A DNA stretch of 29,746 nt from CAYLLT01 sp964591605 (GTDB lineage: Bacteria > Planctomycetota > Phycisphaerae > UBA1845 > PWPN01). A model generated the notes under the pieces. That model ran no database searches, was not told the DNA's origin, and was given only the letters and a program-made list of their open reading frames with translations. The stretch is taken from the NCBI GenBank assembly GCA_964591605.1, contig CAZQEN010000050.1:1-29746 (forward strand), given 5' to 3'. Shown here one piece after another: positions 14,335-22,926 of this stretch. Made by a program: the position numbers and the translations under genes. Every line of letters starts with the position of its first letter. Position 1 is the stretch's first letter.

Positions 14335-16383
14335 TCAATCGCGGGTGAGCTCGTTGACCACGGCGGGAGCGTCATAGACTTTCCGGAGGGCTTCGTGGAC
14401 GGCCCGGATATCCACCGCCATGGCCCGCCCCTGTTGGTCGTCGTAGGCCACGTCCCACACCAGCGACTGCAGGTTGCCGTCGAAGATGATGCCCGTGATC
14501 TCGCCCTTCGCGTTCACCACCGGGCTGCCGCTGTTGCCGCCGATGATGTCGGCGCTGAGCACGAAGTTCAGCGGCGTCTTGGTGTCGATGCGATCGCGTC
14601 GCTGACCCCACCGCTGCGGCAGATCGAACGGCGCGGCGGGCCCGCGCTCCCGCCAGCGTGCGTAGAGTCCTTCGATCGTCGTGAACGCCGGCAGGGCCCG
14701 CCCAGCTTCCACGTACCCCCCCACCTTCCCGAAGGACATGCGAAGCGTGCCCGTCGCATCCGGATAAAGGCTCCCGCCGAAGAGTTCAAACTGCACCGCC
14801 GCGATCTTGGCGTAATTCTCCCGCTCGACCGCCTCGACCTCGTCCTCGAACCGCTTGCGCAGCGCCCGGCTCTCCGGGTCGAGCGCCGCGGCGAGGCGGA
14901 TCATCGGATCCTCCGACGCGTCCAGCGCCTTCCTGCCCTCCCGCACCAATCGTTTTCGCGTCTCGATGTCTCTGAGTGTGCAGCCGCGAACCAGACGCTC
15001 CGCGCGGGCCGCGGGGGCCAGCCCGTCGAGAGCGATGGCCACCACGGGGTCATCGGCCCCGAACCGCTCCGCCAGCAACGAGAGCCCGCTGGCCATCGCG
15101 TCGATCTCCAGCACGTCGTGGATCGGCGCCGGCGAATACAGCCGCAGATACACCGACTCGAGCTCCGAGTCGCGGTACTCGCGGAGCCGGTCCGCCGAAG
15201 GCCTGGGCAGCTCATCCGCCAGACGACAGATCGTTTTGGCCATCTCAAACAGGCTCGATTTGAACGTATAGCGATCCTCCAGCGTGACATGTCGCAGGTA
15301 GAAGCTCCGATAGGTCTCTTCGGCCGCCGAAATGCGCTCCCACGGCTCCGCGGAGGACGCGGCCGATCGCAGCTTCGACTCCGCACGCTGCTTTCGCTGC
15401 ATGAAACCGGGATCCAGCATCGCCTGGTAGTACCCGGTCCGCGCTTTTCGCGAATTCTGCACGCCGAAGAAATCCTCCTGGCCGGTGCGGGCGTTCTCAG
15501 CGCTGCGATCGCGGAAATTCGCGAGTTGAACTTCCCGCCGCCACAGCCGGCCCAGCGTCTCGGGCATCTCCACGTCCCGCAGAAACCGGAGGTGATCGAC
15601 CGTCAGCAGGCGCCGCGTCCGTCCGGGGTGACCGAGCACGAACTGCAGCTCGCCATTGGCCGCGCCCGCCGGGCTCACCCTCAGGTAGTGCTCCGTCCGG
15701 AGCGGCTGCCCGTTCTCGTAGATGCGGAAAAAGCAGCAGTCCAGGTCGTAGCGCGGGTACTCAAAATTGTCGATGTCGCCGCCGAAAAACGCGATCGACT
15801 TCTCGGGCGCCATCACCAGCCGCACGTCATCGTATTTGCGGTACCGGTAGAGGTGATAGCGGGCACCGTGCCACAGCGTCACCACCTCGCTGTGCAGCCC
15901 GGTGGCGTCCTTCGAGGCCTGCTCGATCCGGGTCATGGCCTTGCGCCGCGCCTCATACGCCGCCCCCGGCGGCATCGACGCCTCCACCGCGGCATTGACA
16001 CGATCGGTCACATCCTCGATCGACCAGAGAATCTTGACCTCCAGATCGGGGCACCTGAGTTCCTGCTCGCGCGTCCGCGCATAAAAACCATCCCGCAGCA
16101 GGTCCCGCTCCGGCGTGCTCAACTTGAAGAGCTGCTGCGAGCCGACGTGGTGGTTCGTCAGCACCAGCCCTTCCGCCGACACCAGCGACCCCGACGCCCC
16201 CATCTTCACGCACGATTTCTGCAGGTGTTCAAGCCAGGCCGCCGTCGGTTCGAACCCATAGGTCGATTTCAGAACGCCCCGCGGCGGCTGGCTGAGCAGC
16301 CACATCCCCTCCTCCGCGAGCACGCATCCCGTCGCCGCCAGAACTGCTGCGATCGCCACAAACCGCTGACGTACTGAGTTCAT
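14335..16383 (-). CDS. S46 family dipeptidyl peptidase (DPP7/DPP11 type)
   Basis: This 682-residue exported serine exopeptidase releases dipeptides from peptide N-termini. The signal peptide covers ~1-23 (VLAATGCVLA-EEG). The chymotrypsin-type triad is visible: His79 in LTNHHVGS, Asp in FGGDIDNFEYPR and Ser618 in GGNSGSPV, with the large helical insert between. Eighteen residues after the Ser lies Gly636 (IIFDGN); at this position DPP7 has Gly and DPP11 has Arg, so preference for hydrophobic rather than acidic P1 residues is expected. N-terminal EEGMWLLSQPP is typical of the family. ATG 16383 is chosen over the longer frame because it begins the signal peptide. It is followed by the hydrolase gene; 172 bp with a repeat separate it from the MFS gene upstream. 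Confidence 0.92.
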   Translation of the reverse strand: MNSVRQRFVAIAAVLAATGCVLAEEGMWLLSQPPRGVLKSTYGFEPTAAWLEHLQKSCVKMGASGSLVSAEGLVLTNHHVGSQQLFKLSTPERDLLRDGFYARTREQELRCPDLEVKILWSIEDVTDRVNAAVEASMPPGAAYEARRKAMTRIEQASKDATGLHSEVVTLWHGARYHLYRYRKYDDVRLVMAPEKSIAFFGGDIDNFEYPRYDLDCCFFRIYENGQPLRTEHYLRVSPAGAANGELQFVLGHPGRTRRLLTVDHLRFLRDVEMPETLGRLWRREVQLANFRDRSAENARTGQEDFFGVQNSRKARTGYYQAMLDPGFMQRKQRAESKLRSAASSAEPWERISAAEETYRSFYLRHVTLEDRYTFKSSLFEMAKTICRLADELPRPSADRLREYRDSELESVYLRLYSPAPIHDVLEIDAMASGLSLLAERFGADDPVVAIALDGLAPAARAERLVRGCTLRDIETRKRLVREGRKALDASEDPMIRLAAALDPESRALRKRFEDEVEAVERENYAKIAAVQFELFGGSLYPDATGTLRMSFGKVGGYVEAGRALPAFTTIEGLYARWRERGPAAPFDLPQRWGQRRDRIDTKTPLNFVLSADIIGGNSGSPVVNAKGEITGIIFDGNLQSLVWDVAYDDQQGRAMAVDIRAVHEALRKVYDAPAVVNELTRD

Positions 16384-16490
16384 CGAAACGCCCGCCTGAC
16401 AGATAAAGAGTGCCCTTCTCGGCAAATGACTCCCGTTGCCGCCGCACGACGCCCCACATGCGCCTATGCTGAGCGTCCGCGCTGCCGGCG

Positions 16491-16530
16491 ATAGAGCCCG
16501 AAGCGCCAGCGAGGACTTCACGTGGTTGCG
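16491..16530 (+). repeat. GAGCCCGAAGCGC-family repeat, copy 3
   Basis: This 40-bp element beginning ATAGAGCCCGAAGCGCCAG is nearly the same as the copy at 6489-6528. It lies between the MFS and S46 genes, 26 bp from the MFS stop. AGCGAGG inside it can pair with CCTCGCT at about 16532-16538, giving a hairpin that could end the MFS transcript. Confidence 0.7.
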
Positions 16531-16555
16531 CCCTCGCTGCCGCTCCCCCGCCCCC

Positions 16556-17842
16556 TCACAACCGCACCGGCTCGGGTTCTTCCACCGTGATTCGTGTCCC
16601 GCGAGTCTCCGGCAGCGTCCAGACCCATCCCGCGGTGAAAACGGCGAACAGGGCCGCCAGTGACACGCCCCCGGCCAGACCGTACCGCCCCGCCACCGCC
16701 GTGATGATCAGCGGCGTGAAGAACTGCACGCCGCGAGCGAGATTGAACGCGCTGCCCATGGCCGTGTTGCGGATCCGCGTGGGGAACAGCTCGGCGAAAA
16801 TCGGCCCGTACCCCGAAAAATTCCCCGTCCCCAGCCCGACCAGAAACATGAACAGCAGCGTCAAACCGGGCCACACTGCAATGGCACTCCAGAACCACGT
16901 CACCGCCAGCAGTCCCACTGCCCACACCATCGAATAGAGGGTGTAGGCAATCCGCCTCCCCTTCCAGTCCGCCACGAAACCGAACGACAGGTACCCCAGC
17001 AGCCCCCCGGCCTGCGTCACCAGCATCCACCAGCCGGACTTGACGATTGAAAAGCCGAGCTTCTCGTAGAGATACTTGGGCATCCACGAATACGTGAACC
17101 AGTAGGCCGACATGTCCGTCAGGGCCAGCACCAGGCCGAGCAGAAACAGCCGCCGCAGCGCGGGCGTTCCGATCAGCTCGGCGAACTGACCGCGCGGCGG
17201 CGCCGCCGCGGCCTGCGTGCTCAACCAGATGTCGGATTCAGGCATGAACCGCCGGATCACCACCACCAGCACCGCCGGCGACACCGACAGCAGGAAACAC
17301 AGCCGCCATCCCCACCCCGGCCCCCACCGGGCGTCCAGCGCCGGCTCCACGAACCCCCCCACGACGGCCGCCAGCGCAATCCCCAGCGGGGCGCCCGTCT
17401 GCATGACCGCCGCAAACCGCGCCCGCCGCGCCGCCGGAAACGTCTCCCCGATCAGCGTGTGACCCGTCGCCCACTCGCCCCCGACGCCGATGCCCGTCAC
17501 AATCCGGAACACCAGCAGCGACCAGAAACCGCTGGCCATCCCGCACAGAAAGGTCCCCACCGAATAGACCACGATCGTCAGCGCCAGCACCCGCCGCCGG
17601 CCCAGCCGGTCCGCCAGGTAGCCGCACGCAATGCCGCCCACCGCCGTCGCCGCTAGAGAACATCCGAGCAGTATAGAGAGGGAAGTATCGCTCAGTCCCA
17701 GATCCCGCTTCATCGGGATCGCCAGGAACGAGAACAGCATCAGATCGTAGAAATCAAACAGCCAGCCCGCCCAGCACATGCCCAGAATGGCATAATGAGC
17801 CCGCGTGAGCCTGTCCGACTGGTTGAGGAGTAGGCTGCTCAT
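16556..17842 (-). CDS. MFS transporter (metabolite:H+ symporter-like)
   Basis: This is a 428-residue, 12-helix major facilitator. The conserved inter-helix 2/3 loop GYLADRLGRRRVLAL and the helix 4 motif RIVTGIGVGGEWATG place it near the sialate/lactate (NanT, JEN-like) and metabolite:proton symporters. FDFYD in helix 1 carries acidic residues common in that group, and the second half repeats the loop (GFVADWKGRRIAY). ATG 17842 is preceded by AAGGGAG at 4-nt spacing; the TTG one codon upstream is less likely. It lies 30 bp after purM on the same strand and is probably co-transcribed with it. The solute is unknown; an organic acid is a reasonable guess from the subfamily. Confidence 0.85.
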   Translation of the reverse strand: MSSLLLNQSDRLTRAHYAILGMCWAGWLFDFYDLMLFSFLAIPMKRDLGLSDTSLSILLGCSLAATAVGGIACGYLADRLGRRRVLALTIVVYSVGTFLCGMASGFWSLLVFRIVTGIGVGGEWATGHTLIGETFPAARRARFAAVMQTGAPLGIALAAVVGGFVEPALDARWGPGWGWRLCFLLSVSPAVLVVVIRRFMPESDIWLSTQAAAAPPRGQFAELIGTPALRRLFLLGLVLALTDMSAYWFTYSWMPKYLYEKLGFSIVKSGWWMLVTQAGGLLGYLSFGFVADWKGRRIAYTLYSMVWAVGLLAVTWFWSAIAVWPGLTLLFMFLVGLGTGNFSGYGPIFAELFPTRIRNTAMGSAFNLARGVQFFTPLIITAVAGRYGLAGGVSLAALFAVFTAGWVWTLPETRGTRITVEEPEPVRL

Positions 17843-17872
17843 CAAGCTCCCTTCGCCGCTCGCACCCCCGCC

Positions 17873-18943
17873 TCAGAACTTCAGCTCCACCCCCTCGCGG
17901 CCCTTGTGCATGCGCCCGATGGCGATGGCATCCAGCCCCTGGCGACGGAAGTGCCCGATCACCGAATCGCGGAACGCCGCCCGCACGATCAGCACGTAGC
18001 CGATCCCCATGTTGAACACGCGGAACATCTCCTGCCGCGGTACGCCCAGCGACTGCAGATACCGGAAGATCGGCGGCACCGGCCAGCTCTTCACATCAAT
18101 CGTGCACGCCAGCCCGTCGGGGAACACGCGCGGCACGTTGCCCACCAGCCCGCCGCCCGTGATGTGGGCCATCCCGCGCACCACGTGCTTGACCCGATAC
18201 CGCCGCAGGAGCGAGAGCACCGGCCGCACATAAATCCGCGTCGGCTTGAGCAGCTCGTCGCCGATCGGCGCCCCCACCTCGGGCACGAACGTATCGTACT
18301 TGAGCCTGGCCTCTTTGAAGACCAGCCGCCGCACGAGCGAATAGCCGTTGGAATGCACTCCGCTGCTCGGCAGCCCGATGAGCACGTCCCCCGCCTCGAT
18401 CTCCCGCCCGTCGATCACACGGCTGCGCTCCACCGCCCCCACCGCGAACCCCGCCAGATCGAAATCATTCTCGGCATACAGGTCCGGCATCTCCGCCGTC
18501 TCTCCGCCGAGCAGCGCGCAATCCGCTTCGCGGCACCCCGCCGCCACCCCATCGACAATCTCCGCCACCCGCCCGGGCGTCAGCGTATGCACCGCGACGT
18601 AGTCGAGAAAAAACAGCGGCTCGGCCCCCACGGTGAGCATGTCGTTCACGCTCATCGCCACCAGGTCGATGCCCACGGTGTCATAGTGGCCCGATTCGCG
18701 GGCCAGCAGGATCTTGCTGCCCACCCCATCGGTACACGCCACCAGCACCGGTTCCTTGTAGTTGCGTTTGAACAGATCTTCGCGGTAGTCGAGCCGAAAC
18801 AGACCCGCAAATCCCCCATGCCCCCCCATCACCCGCGGGCCATACGTGCTTTTCACCAGAGGCCTGATGAGATCGACCATCCGGTCGTTCGCCTCAATGT
18901 CAACGCCGGAATCCTTGTAGGTGATCGTGCGTCGTGCAGCCAT
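17873..18943 (-). CDS. purM: Phosphoribosylformylglycinamidine cyclo-ligase (AIR synthetase)
   Basis: This is the fifth step of purine synthesis: ATP-dependent ring closure of FGAM to AIR. It has 356 residues, the normal length. Family motifs are all present: ITYKDSGVDIEAND at the N-terminus, ACTDGVGSK, DLVAMSVNDMLTVGAEP, LLGGETAEMPDLY, GLPSSGVHSNGYSL and the C-terminal AHITGGGLVGNVPRV. ATG 18943 is preferred to the TTG three codons upstream. A weak promoter-like pair (TCGACG, 17 bp, TAGATT at 18956-18951) lies immediately upstream and would give a very short leader. No other purine genes are in the window, so purM is detached from the pathway cluster and linked to a transporter instead. Confidence 0.96.
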   Translation of the reverse strand: MAARRTITYKDSGVDIEANDRMVDLIRPLVKSTYGPRVMGGHGGFAGLFRLDYREDLFKRNYKEPVLVACTDGVGSKILLARESGHYDTVGIDLVAMSVNDMLTVGAEPLFFLDYVAVHTLTPGRVAEIVDGVAAGCREADCALLGGETAEMPDLYAENDFDLAGFAVGAVERSRVIDGREIEAGDVLIGLPSSGVHSNGYSLVRRLVFKEARLKYDTFVPEVGAPIGDELLKPTRIYVRPVLSLLRRYRVKHVVRGMAHITGGGLVGNVPRVFPDGLACTIDVKSWPVPPIFRYLQSLGVPRQEMFRVFNMGIGYVLIVRAAFRDSVIGHFRRQGLDAIAIGRMHKGREGVELKF

Positions 18944-19113
18944 GACGGGCAATCTACCGGAGAATGACCGAAACGTCGAAGGGAAGTTCTCAGAGCGTGG
19001 TCAGGAAGCCCGATCAGGTCCGCGCCCGTGACGAAGTGGTCTGCGATCACGCTGGAAGACCCGCTCCCGGACGGTCGGGGCTCTGCTGGCTGGACCGCTT
19101 CCCGCACACGCTC

Positions 19114-21498
19114 TCACAGACCCAGGCAACCGGTGGCAGGTGCGATGTTCGAGTCGTTCACGCAGCGCTGAAACAGGCCGAAGTCCGACTGATCCGCGTC
19201 GTCATCCCCGTCCAGATCCGCGTCCACGCATTCCGGCGGCAACGGAGCCAGCGGGGACGACAGGCAGCCGATCAGATGCGCCATGTCCACCGCATCGACA
19301 TCGAAATCGTGATCGAAGTCCGCCGGATGCACCACGCCGAATGTGTAAACCGCATCGCCGCCGGGCGTCCCGTCCCCCGACGGCAGCACCGGCGGCACGC
19401 CGAGTTCTCCATCCAGCGCCACACAGTTCGTATTCACCGCATCCTCCACCCTCACCGTCCACATCTTCGAAGCCAGCGGCGATGGCGTGGTCAGCGTGAT
19501 GGTGAACGTCGCCGGATCGTACTGCACGCTGATCGGGACGGGGATGTTCCCCGCGTCCGCCAGCCGGAAATCTCCGGGCTGATAGGAGATCGCCTGGTCG
19601 AATTGCAGTTGCACCTGGGTGACGTCGCCCGCCACGAAGGCCCCCGGCGCCGGCGCCGCCGCGACGAGGTGGGGTGGGTCCTGTGGATCCGGTGCTCCGG
19701 GCACGTAGGCCACCTGCGTCGCCGCCCCCCGCAGGATCCACGTGTCCGGATCGAACGCCACGCCGGTGGCCGGCGCCGACACCGGAAGAGAATACCACTG
19801 CTCAGCGGCATCGTTCCAGATCACGACCGTCTGCGGACCGCTCGTGGTGTCAAGCCGGATGTCGATCGGCATGGCCATGATCGGAAACGGCGTCGCGAAC
19901 GTGTCCTGATATTGCCTGACGTACAGCCGCACGAGATTCTGCCCGCAGGCCTGGGCCGTCTCCCATCCGTACTCGTAATAGGGCGCACCGCCCGCATAGA
20001 TCCACTCATTGAAGAACCAGTCCAGATCCTGCCCGCTCACCGCCTCGATCACGGCCTGAAAATCGTCGATCCCGGCCGTCCCCCCCTCGTACAGGCTGCG
20101 GTAATTCGCCAGGGCCTGGAAAAAATGAGCATCCCCCACCACATGCCGCAGCATGTGCATCACCCATTGACCCTTGTCGTACACGACGCCCGTGCTGAAG
20201 ATCAAGCTGGTCGTGTCGATGTTGTAACGGTAGACGGTGCCGCCCAGTTCAGACGTCGTATCCGGACGATAAGTGTTCAGATGGCTCAGGTAGGCGGCAT
20301 GGCTCCCCCCCGGCCGCCGCTCGTAATACAGCGACTCGGCGTATCGGGCCCAGCCCTCGTTCACCCACACGTGGTTCCACGTCTTGCACGTGATCGAGTT
20401 GCCCCACCACGAATGGGCCAGCTCATGCACGTTCCGCCGCTCGACGAAATTCCCCTGACTCGTCATCGTCTGATGCTCGAGGCCGAACGGCGTGTTGAAC
20501 TGGGCAATGCCATACTTCTCATTCACGAACGGATACTGCCCGAACGTCGCCGGATCGCTCAGCGTGCTGATCATCTCGACCAGGTTCGAGAGCTGCGAAA
20601 GAGCGCTCGACGCGGACTCGGGGTACAGGTAAAGCTCCACCGGCATGGAGCCCCCCGGATAGTTGTAGGTCCACACCGTCTTGGCGTAATTCGTCATCGC
20701 AACGCACACGCCGTAGGCGGTGTTCGGGTAATTTGACAGCCAGCGTGTCCGTTTGCGGTTTCCCGACAGCGTATCGATCCCCTGTAGCGTCCCGTTGGAC
20801 GCAACCGTCATCCAGTTGGGTGCGGTGACCCAGACGTCCATGCTGAACTTGTCGTCCAGACCCGTCCGGTTCTCCTTGCACGGCCACCAGCGGTGGGCAT
20901 AGAACGGCTGGCTCAGCGATGATACGATCGCCGTGCTGGGTGAGCCGTGCGTTTCGAACGTAAACGCATCATTGTTCATGCTTCCCGACGAATATGGGAC
21001 GCCGTTATACGATACCTTCACCTGAAAGGTCTGGCCGGCGTTGTACGTGCCCCCGAGGTTGATGACGATCTGGTCGCTGCCGCTCGGCCGGCTGTACGCC
21101 GCAGCGCTGCCGTTCACCAGCACCGACGACACCGTCATGTTGCGATAGAGATCCAGCGTGAACTGATCCAGCCCGTTGGTTTTGCTCGTGACGTCGATCG
21201 TATTCGAGCCCGCCAGCAGATTGGGTCCCAGCGTGATTTCGAGATCCAGAAAGCAGTGCGTCATGTCCGTATCAGCCTGGGCATCGAGCAGAGCCGGAGC
21301 AATCGTGGATTCGCCTGCCGCCTGGGCCTCGATCCGCGCGATCGCCGCCCGGGCAAAGCCGCACAGGCCGTCCTTCTCGATCTCCTCGTCGGAGCAGGCC
21401 GGCTCGCTCTCGACGACTCTCTGGGCCCGCAGCACGGCCGGCAGGTCACCCCCCAGCACGGCCGCCAGGCCTGCAACGATCCAATACGTTGACCGCAT
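19114..21498 (-). CDS. Secreted M1 family metallopeptidase with dockerin-like C-terminus
   Basis: This is a 794-residue exported zinc aminopeptidase-like enzyme. The M1 domain (~70-520) has HELAH (358-362), the third zinc ligand Glu381 in VWVNEGWARY exactly 18 residues on, and the catalytic Tyr in GVVYDKGQW (~440). The exopeptidase motif GAMEN is replaced by FGLEHQ (339-343), as in secreted bacterial M1 enzymes. A beta domain at ~609-720 (QLQFDQAISYQPGDFRL) resembles Big-type Ig folds. Two Asp-rich calcium-binding-like segments (DFDHDFDVDAVDMAHLIGCL, DADLDGDDDADQSDFGLFQ) form a dockerin-like tail of the kind frequent in Phycisphaerae. ATG 21498 gives a signal peptide; the ATG at 21540 lies inside a TATAAT hexamer and is unlikely. 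Confidence 0.92.
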   Translation of the reverse strand: MRSTYWIVAGLAAVLGGDLPAVLRAQRVVESEPACSDEEIEKDGLCGFARAAIARIEAQAAGESTIAPALLDAQADTDMTHCFLDLEITLGPNLLAGSNTIDVTSKTNGLDQFTLDLYRNMTVSSVLVNGSAAAYSRPSGSDQIVINLGGTYNAGQTFQVKVSYNGVPYSSGSMNNDAFTFETHGSPSTAIVSSLSQPFYAHRWWPCKENRTGLDDKFSMDVWVTAPNWMTVASNGTLQGIDTLSGNRKRTRWLSNYPNTAYGVCVAMTNYAKTVWTYNYPGGSMPVELYLYPESASSALSQLSNLVEMISTLSDPATFGQYPFVNEKYGIAQFNTPFGLEHQTMTSQGNFVERRNVHELAHSWWGNSITCKTWNHVWVNEGWARYAESLYYERRPGGSHAAYLSHLNTYRPDTTSELGGTVYRYNIDTTSLIFSTGVVYDKGQWVMHMLRHVVGDAHFFQALANYRSLYEGGTAGIDDFQAVIEAVSGQDLDWFFNEWIYAGGAPYYEYGWETAQACGQNLVRLYVRQYQDTFATPFPIMAMPIDIRLDTTSGPQTVVIWNDAAEQWYSLPVSAPATGVAFDPDTWILRGAATQVAYVPGAPDPQDPPHLVAAAPAPGAFVAGDVTQVQLQFDQAISYQPGDFRLADAGNIPVPISVQYDPATFTITLTTPSPLASKMWTVRVEDAVNTNCVALDGELGVPPVLPSGDGTPGGDAVYTFGVVHPADFDHDFDVDAVDMAHLIGCLSSPLAPLPPECVDADLDGDDDADQSDFGLFQRCVNDSNIAPATGCLGL

Positions 21499-21538
21499 GA
21501 AGAATCCCGTCTGTGCCGGCCTCCGCGAACCGAGTTCC

Positions 21539-21567
21539 ATTATACGGCCAGCGCACCGCGAACCGAA
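21539..21567 (-). promoter_or_regulatory. Candidate promoter of the M1 peptidase gene
   Basis: On the - strand a perfect TATAAT (21544-21539) follows TTCGGT (21567-21562) at 17-bp spacing. Transcription would begin near 21532, leaving a leader of about 34 nt before ATG 21498. The -35 is weak. The rest of the 244-bp divergent gap to the TPR gene holds no recognisable feature. Confidence 0.45.
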
Positions 21568-21742
21568 GGCATGGATACGCCAAACCGGGTAGATCCGGCC
21601 TGCCCCGCCGGACCTCCGATGAGCGGGTGCTCACCCACGGCGAATCGCATCCCCCACGAGGCACTTTGAACCACCGAGGCAACGGCCACAACCGCGCCAA
21701 GGCATTTGACGCCCTGCCCCTACCGGCCGGACAATCCGAGAC

Positions 21743-22882
21743 ATGAAGGGCCTTTTGCTGGCCATCCTTGTCCTGGGCACCCCAATGGTGCTCCTGCTCG
21801 TCGTGTTCCGGTCACGCGACGAGACCCCGCCTCAGTGGAGTGCTCCCGAGACTACCCTCCTGCCCGGCACGCCCAGATCTCCCGCCAACGCCCGAAAACG
21901 AGTGGACCTGCCTGACCCGCCCGCCGTCCAGCCGCTCACGTCGCAGCCTTCCATCGCCGATCTGCTCGAAGCCGCTGAGGACTGGTTCACCCGCGAAACG
22001 CCAGGCGAGGAGTCGACGGCCGGCGATGATCTGGCCGCCCGTGACTATCCGCGCGCCCTCAGGGCCTTTGACCGCCTTCTGGTCCGCAGGCCCGACGACC
22101 CCGCCCTCCTGCTCGGCAAGGGCATGGCCCTGGCCGGACTCGGCCGGCACGAGGACGCCCTGCCGCTTTTCCAGAGCGCCGCCGAGCGACGCCCTGGCGA
22201 CGCCTCCGCGCTCTTCAACCTGGGCGTCACCCTCGCCCGCCTCGGCGAGACCGATGCTGCCATGGCCACTTTCGAGAATCTCCTGGAGCTTCACCCGCGC
22301 CATCTGCGGGGCCGCTTCAACCTCGCCACGCTCCTGCAGGCCCGCGGCGACAATCGCGGCGCCCTGCGCCATTGGTGCCATCTCACCGACTCCCCCCCGC
22401 CCGCCTCGCAGACGACCGCAGACGCCGGCGCCCTCCTGCACGCCCATCTGGCCGCCGCCTGGTCGCACCGCGGCGAATGCGCCCTGCGCCTCAACCTCCT
22501 TAACCAGGCGCAGGCCAGTTTCAGGAAGGTGATCGAGCTGGAACCGGCCGATGCCCGCGCCTGGACCAACCTGGGCATCGCTCAGGCCGCAAGCGCCGAT
22601 CGGGCGTCCGCCGTTCAATCGCTCGAAAAGGCACTCCAGCTCAACCCCCGGCTCGTGCCGGCCATGAATCAGCTCGCCTTCGTCAAGGCATCGCTCTATC
22701 GCGACGTCGGCGATGGGCAATTGAAAGCCAGGGTCCTCGAACTCTGTCAACGCTCCCTGGCCATCGCCCCCGTGCAGGACAACATCCGCCATCTGCGCTT
22801 CGCCCTCCAGCACGAGGGCGACCTCGAACCGGAGGCGCCGCCCCCCGCGCAGGAGGGCACTCCCGCAGTCCCGCACGAATGA
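21743..22882 (+). CDS. Membrane-anchored TPR protein
   Basis: This 379-residue protein has one N-terminal membrane helix (3-22, LLLAILVLGTPMVLLLVV), a Pro-rich linker to ~70, and a TPR array. Clear repeats are at ~103-118, 119-152 (ALLLGKGMALAGLGRHEDAL), 153-186 (ASALFNLGVTLARLGETDAA), 187-216 (RGRFNLATLLQARGDNRGAL), 233-268 (HRGECALRLNLLNQAQ) and 269-302 (ARAWTNLGIAQAASADRAS), with a weaker last one. The C-terminal tail is Pro/Glu-rich. TPRs form a protein-binding solenoid; the partner is unknown. It faces away from the M1 gene and converges on the AmrS gene, whose stop is 44 bp away. The ribosome site is weak (GAG). Confidence 0.8.
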   Translation: MKGLLLAILVLGTPMVLLLVVFRSRDETPPQWSAPETTLLPGTPRSPANARKRVDLPDPPAVQPLTSQPSIADLLEAAEDWFTRETPGEESTAGDDLAARDYPRALRAFDRLLVRRPDDPALLLGKGMALAGLGRHEDALPLFQSAAERRPGDASALFNLGVTLARLGETDAAMATFENLLELHPRHLRGRFNLATLLQARGDNRGALRHWCHLTDSPPPASQTTADAGALLHAHLAAAWSHRGECALRLNLLNQAQASFRKVIELEPADARAWTNLGIAQAASADRASAVQSLEKALQLNPRLVPAMNQLAFVKASLYRDVGDGQLKARVLELCQRSLAIAPVQDNIRHLRFALQHEGDLEPEAPPPAQEGTPAVPHE

Positions 22883-22926
22883 TCTCCACCTTCAGATGTG
22901 AGTCGGAACAACCGGCACCGAATGGA

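Noticed and set aside
14302..16377. 691-codon + strand frame opposite the S46 peptidase
   Set aside because: The - frame has the complete S46 triad and signal peptide; the + product is low-complexity Arg/His/Pro-rich.
17906..20736. Two long + strand frames opposite purM and the M1 peptidase
   Set aside because: Both are opposite unmistakable conserved enzymes and have Arg/His-rich composition without motifs.
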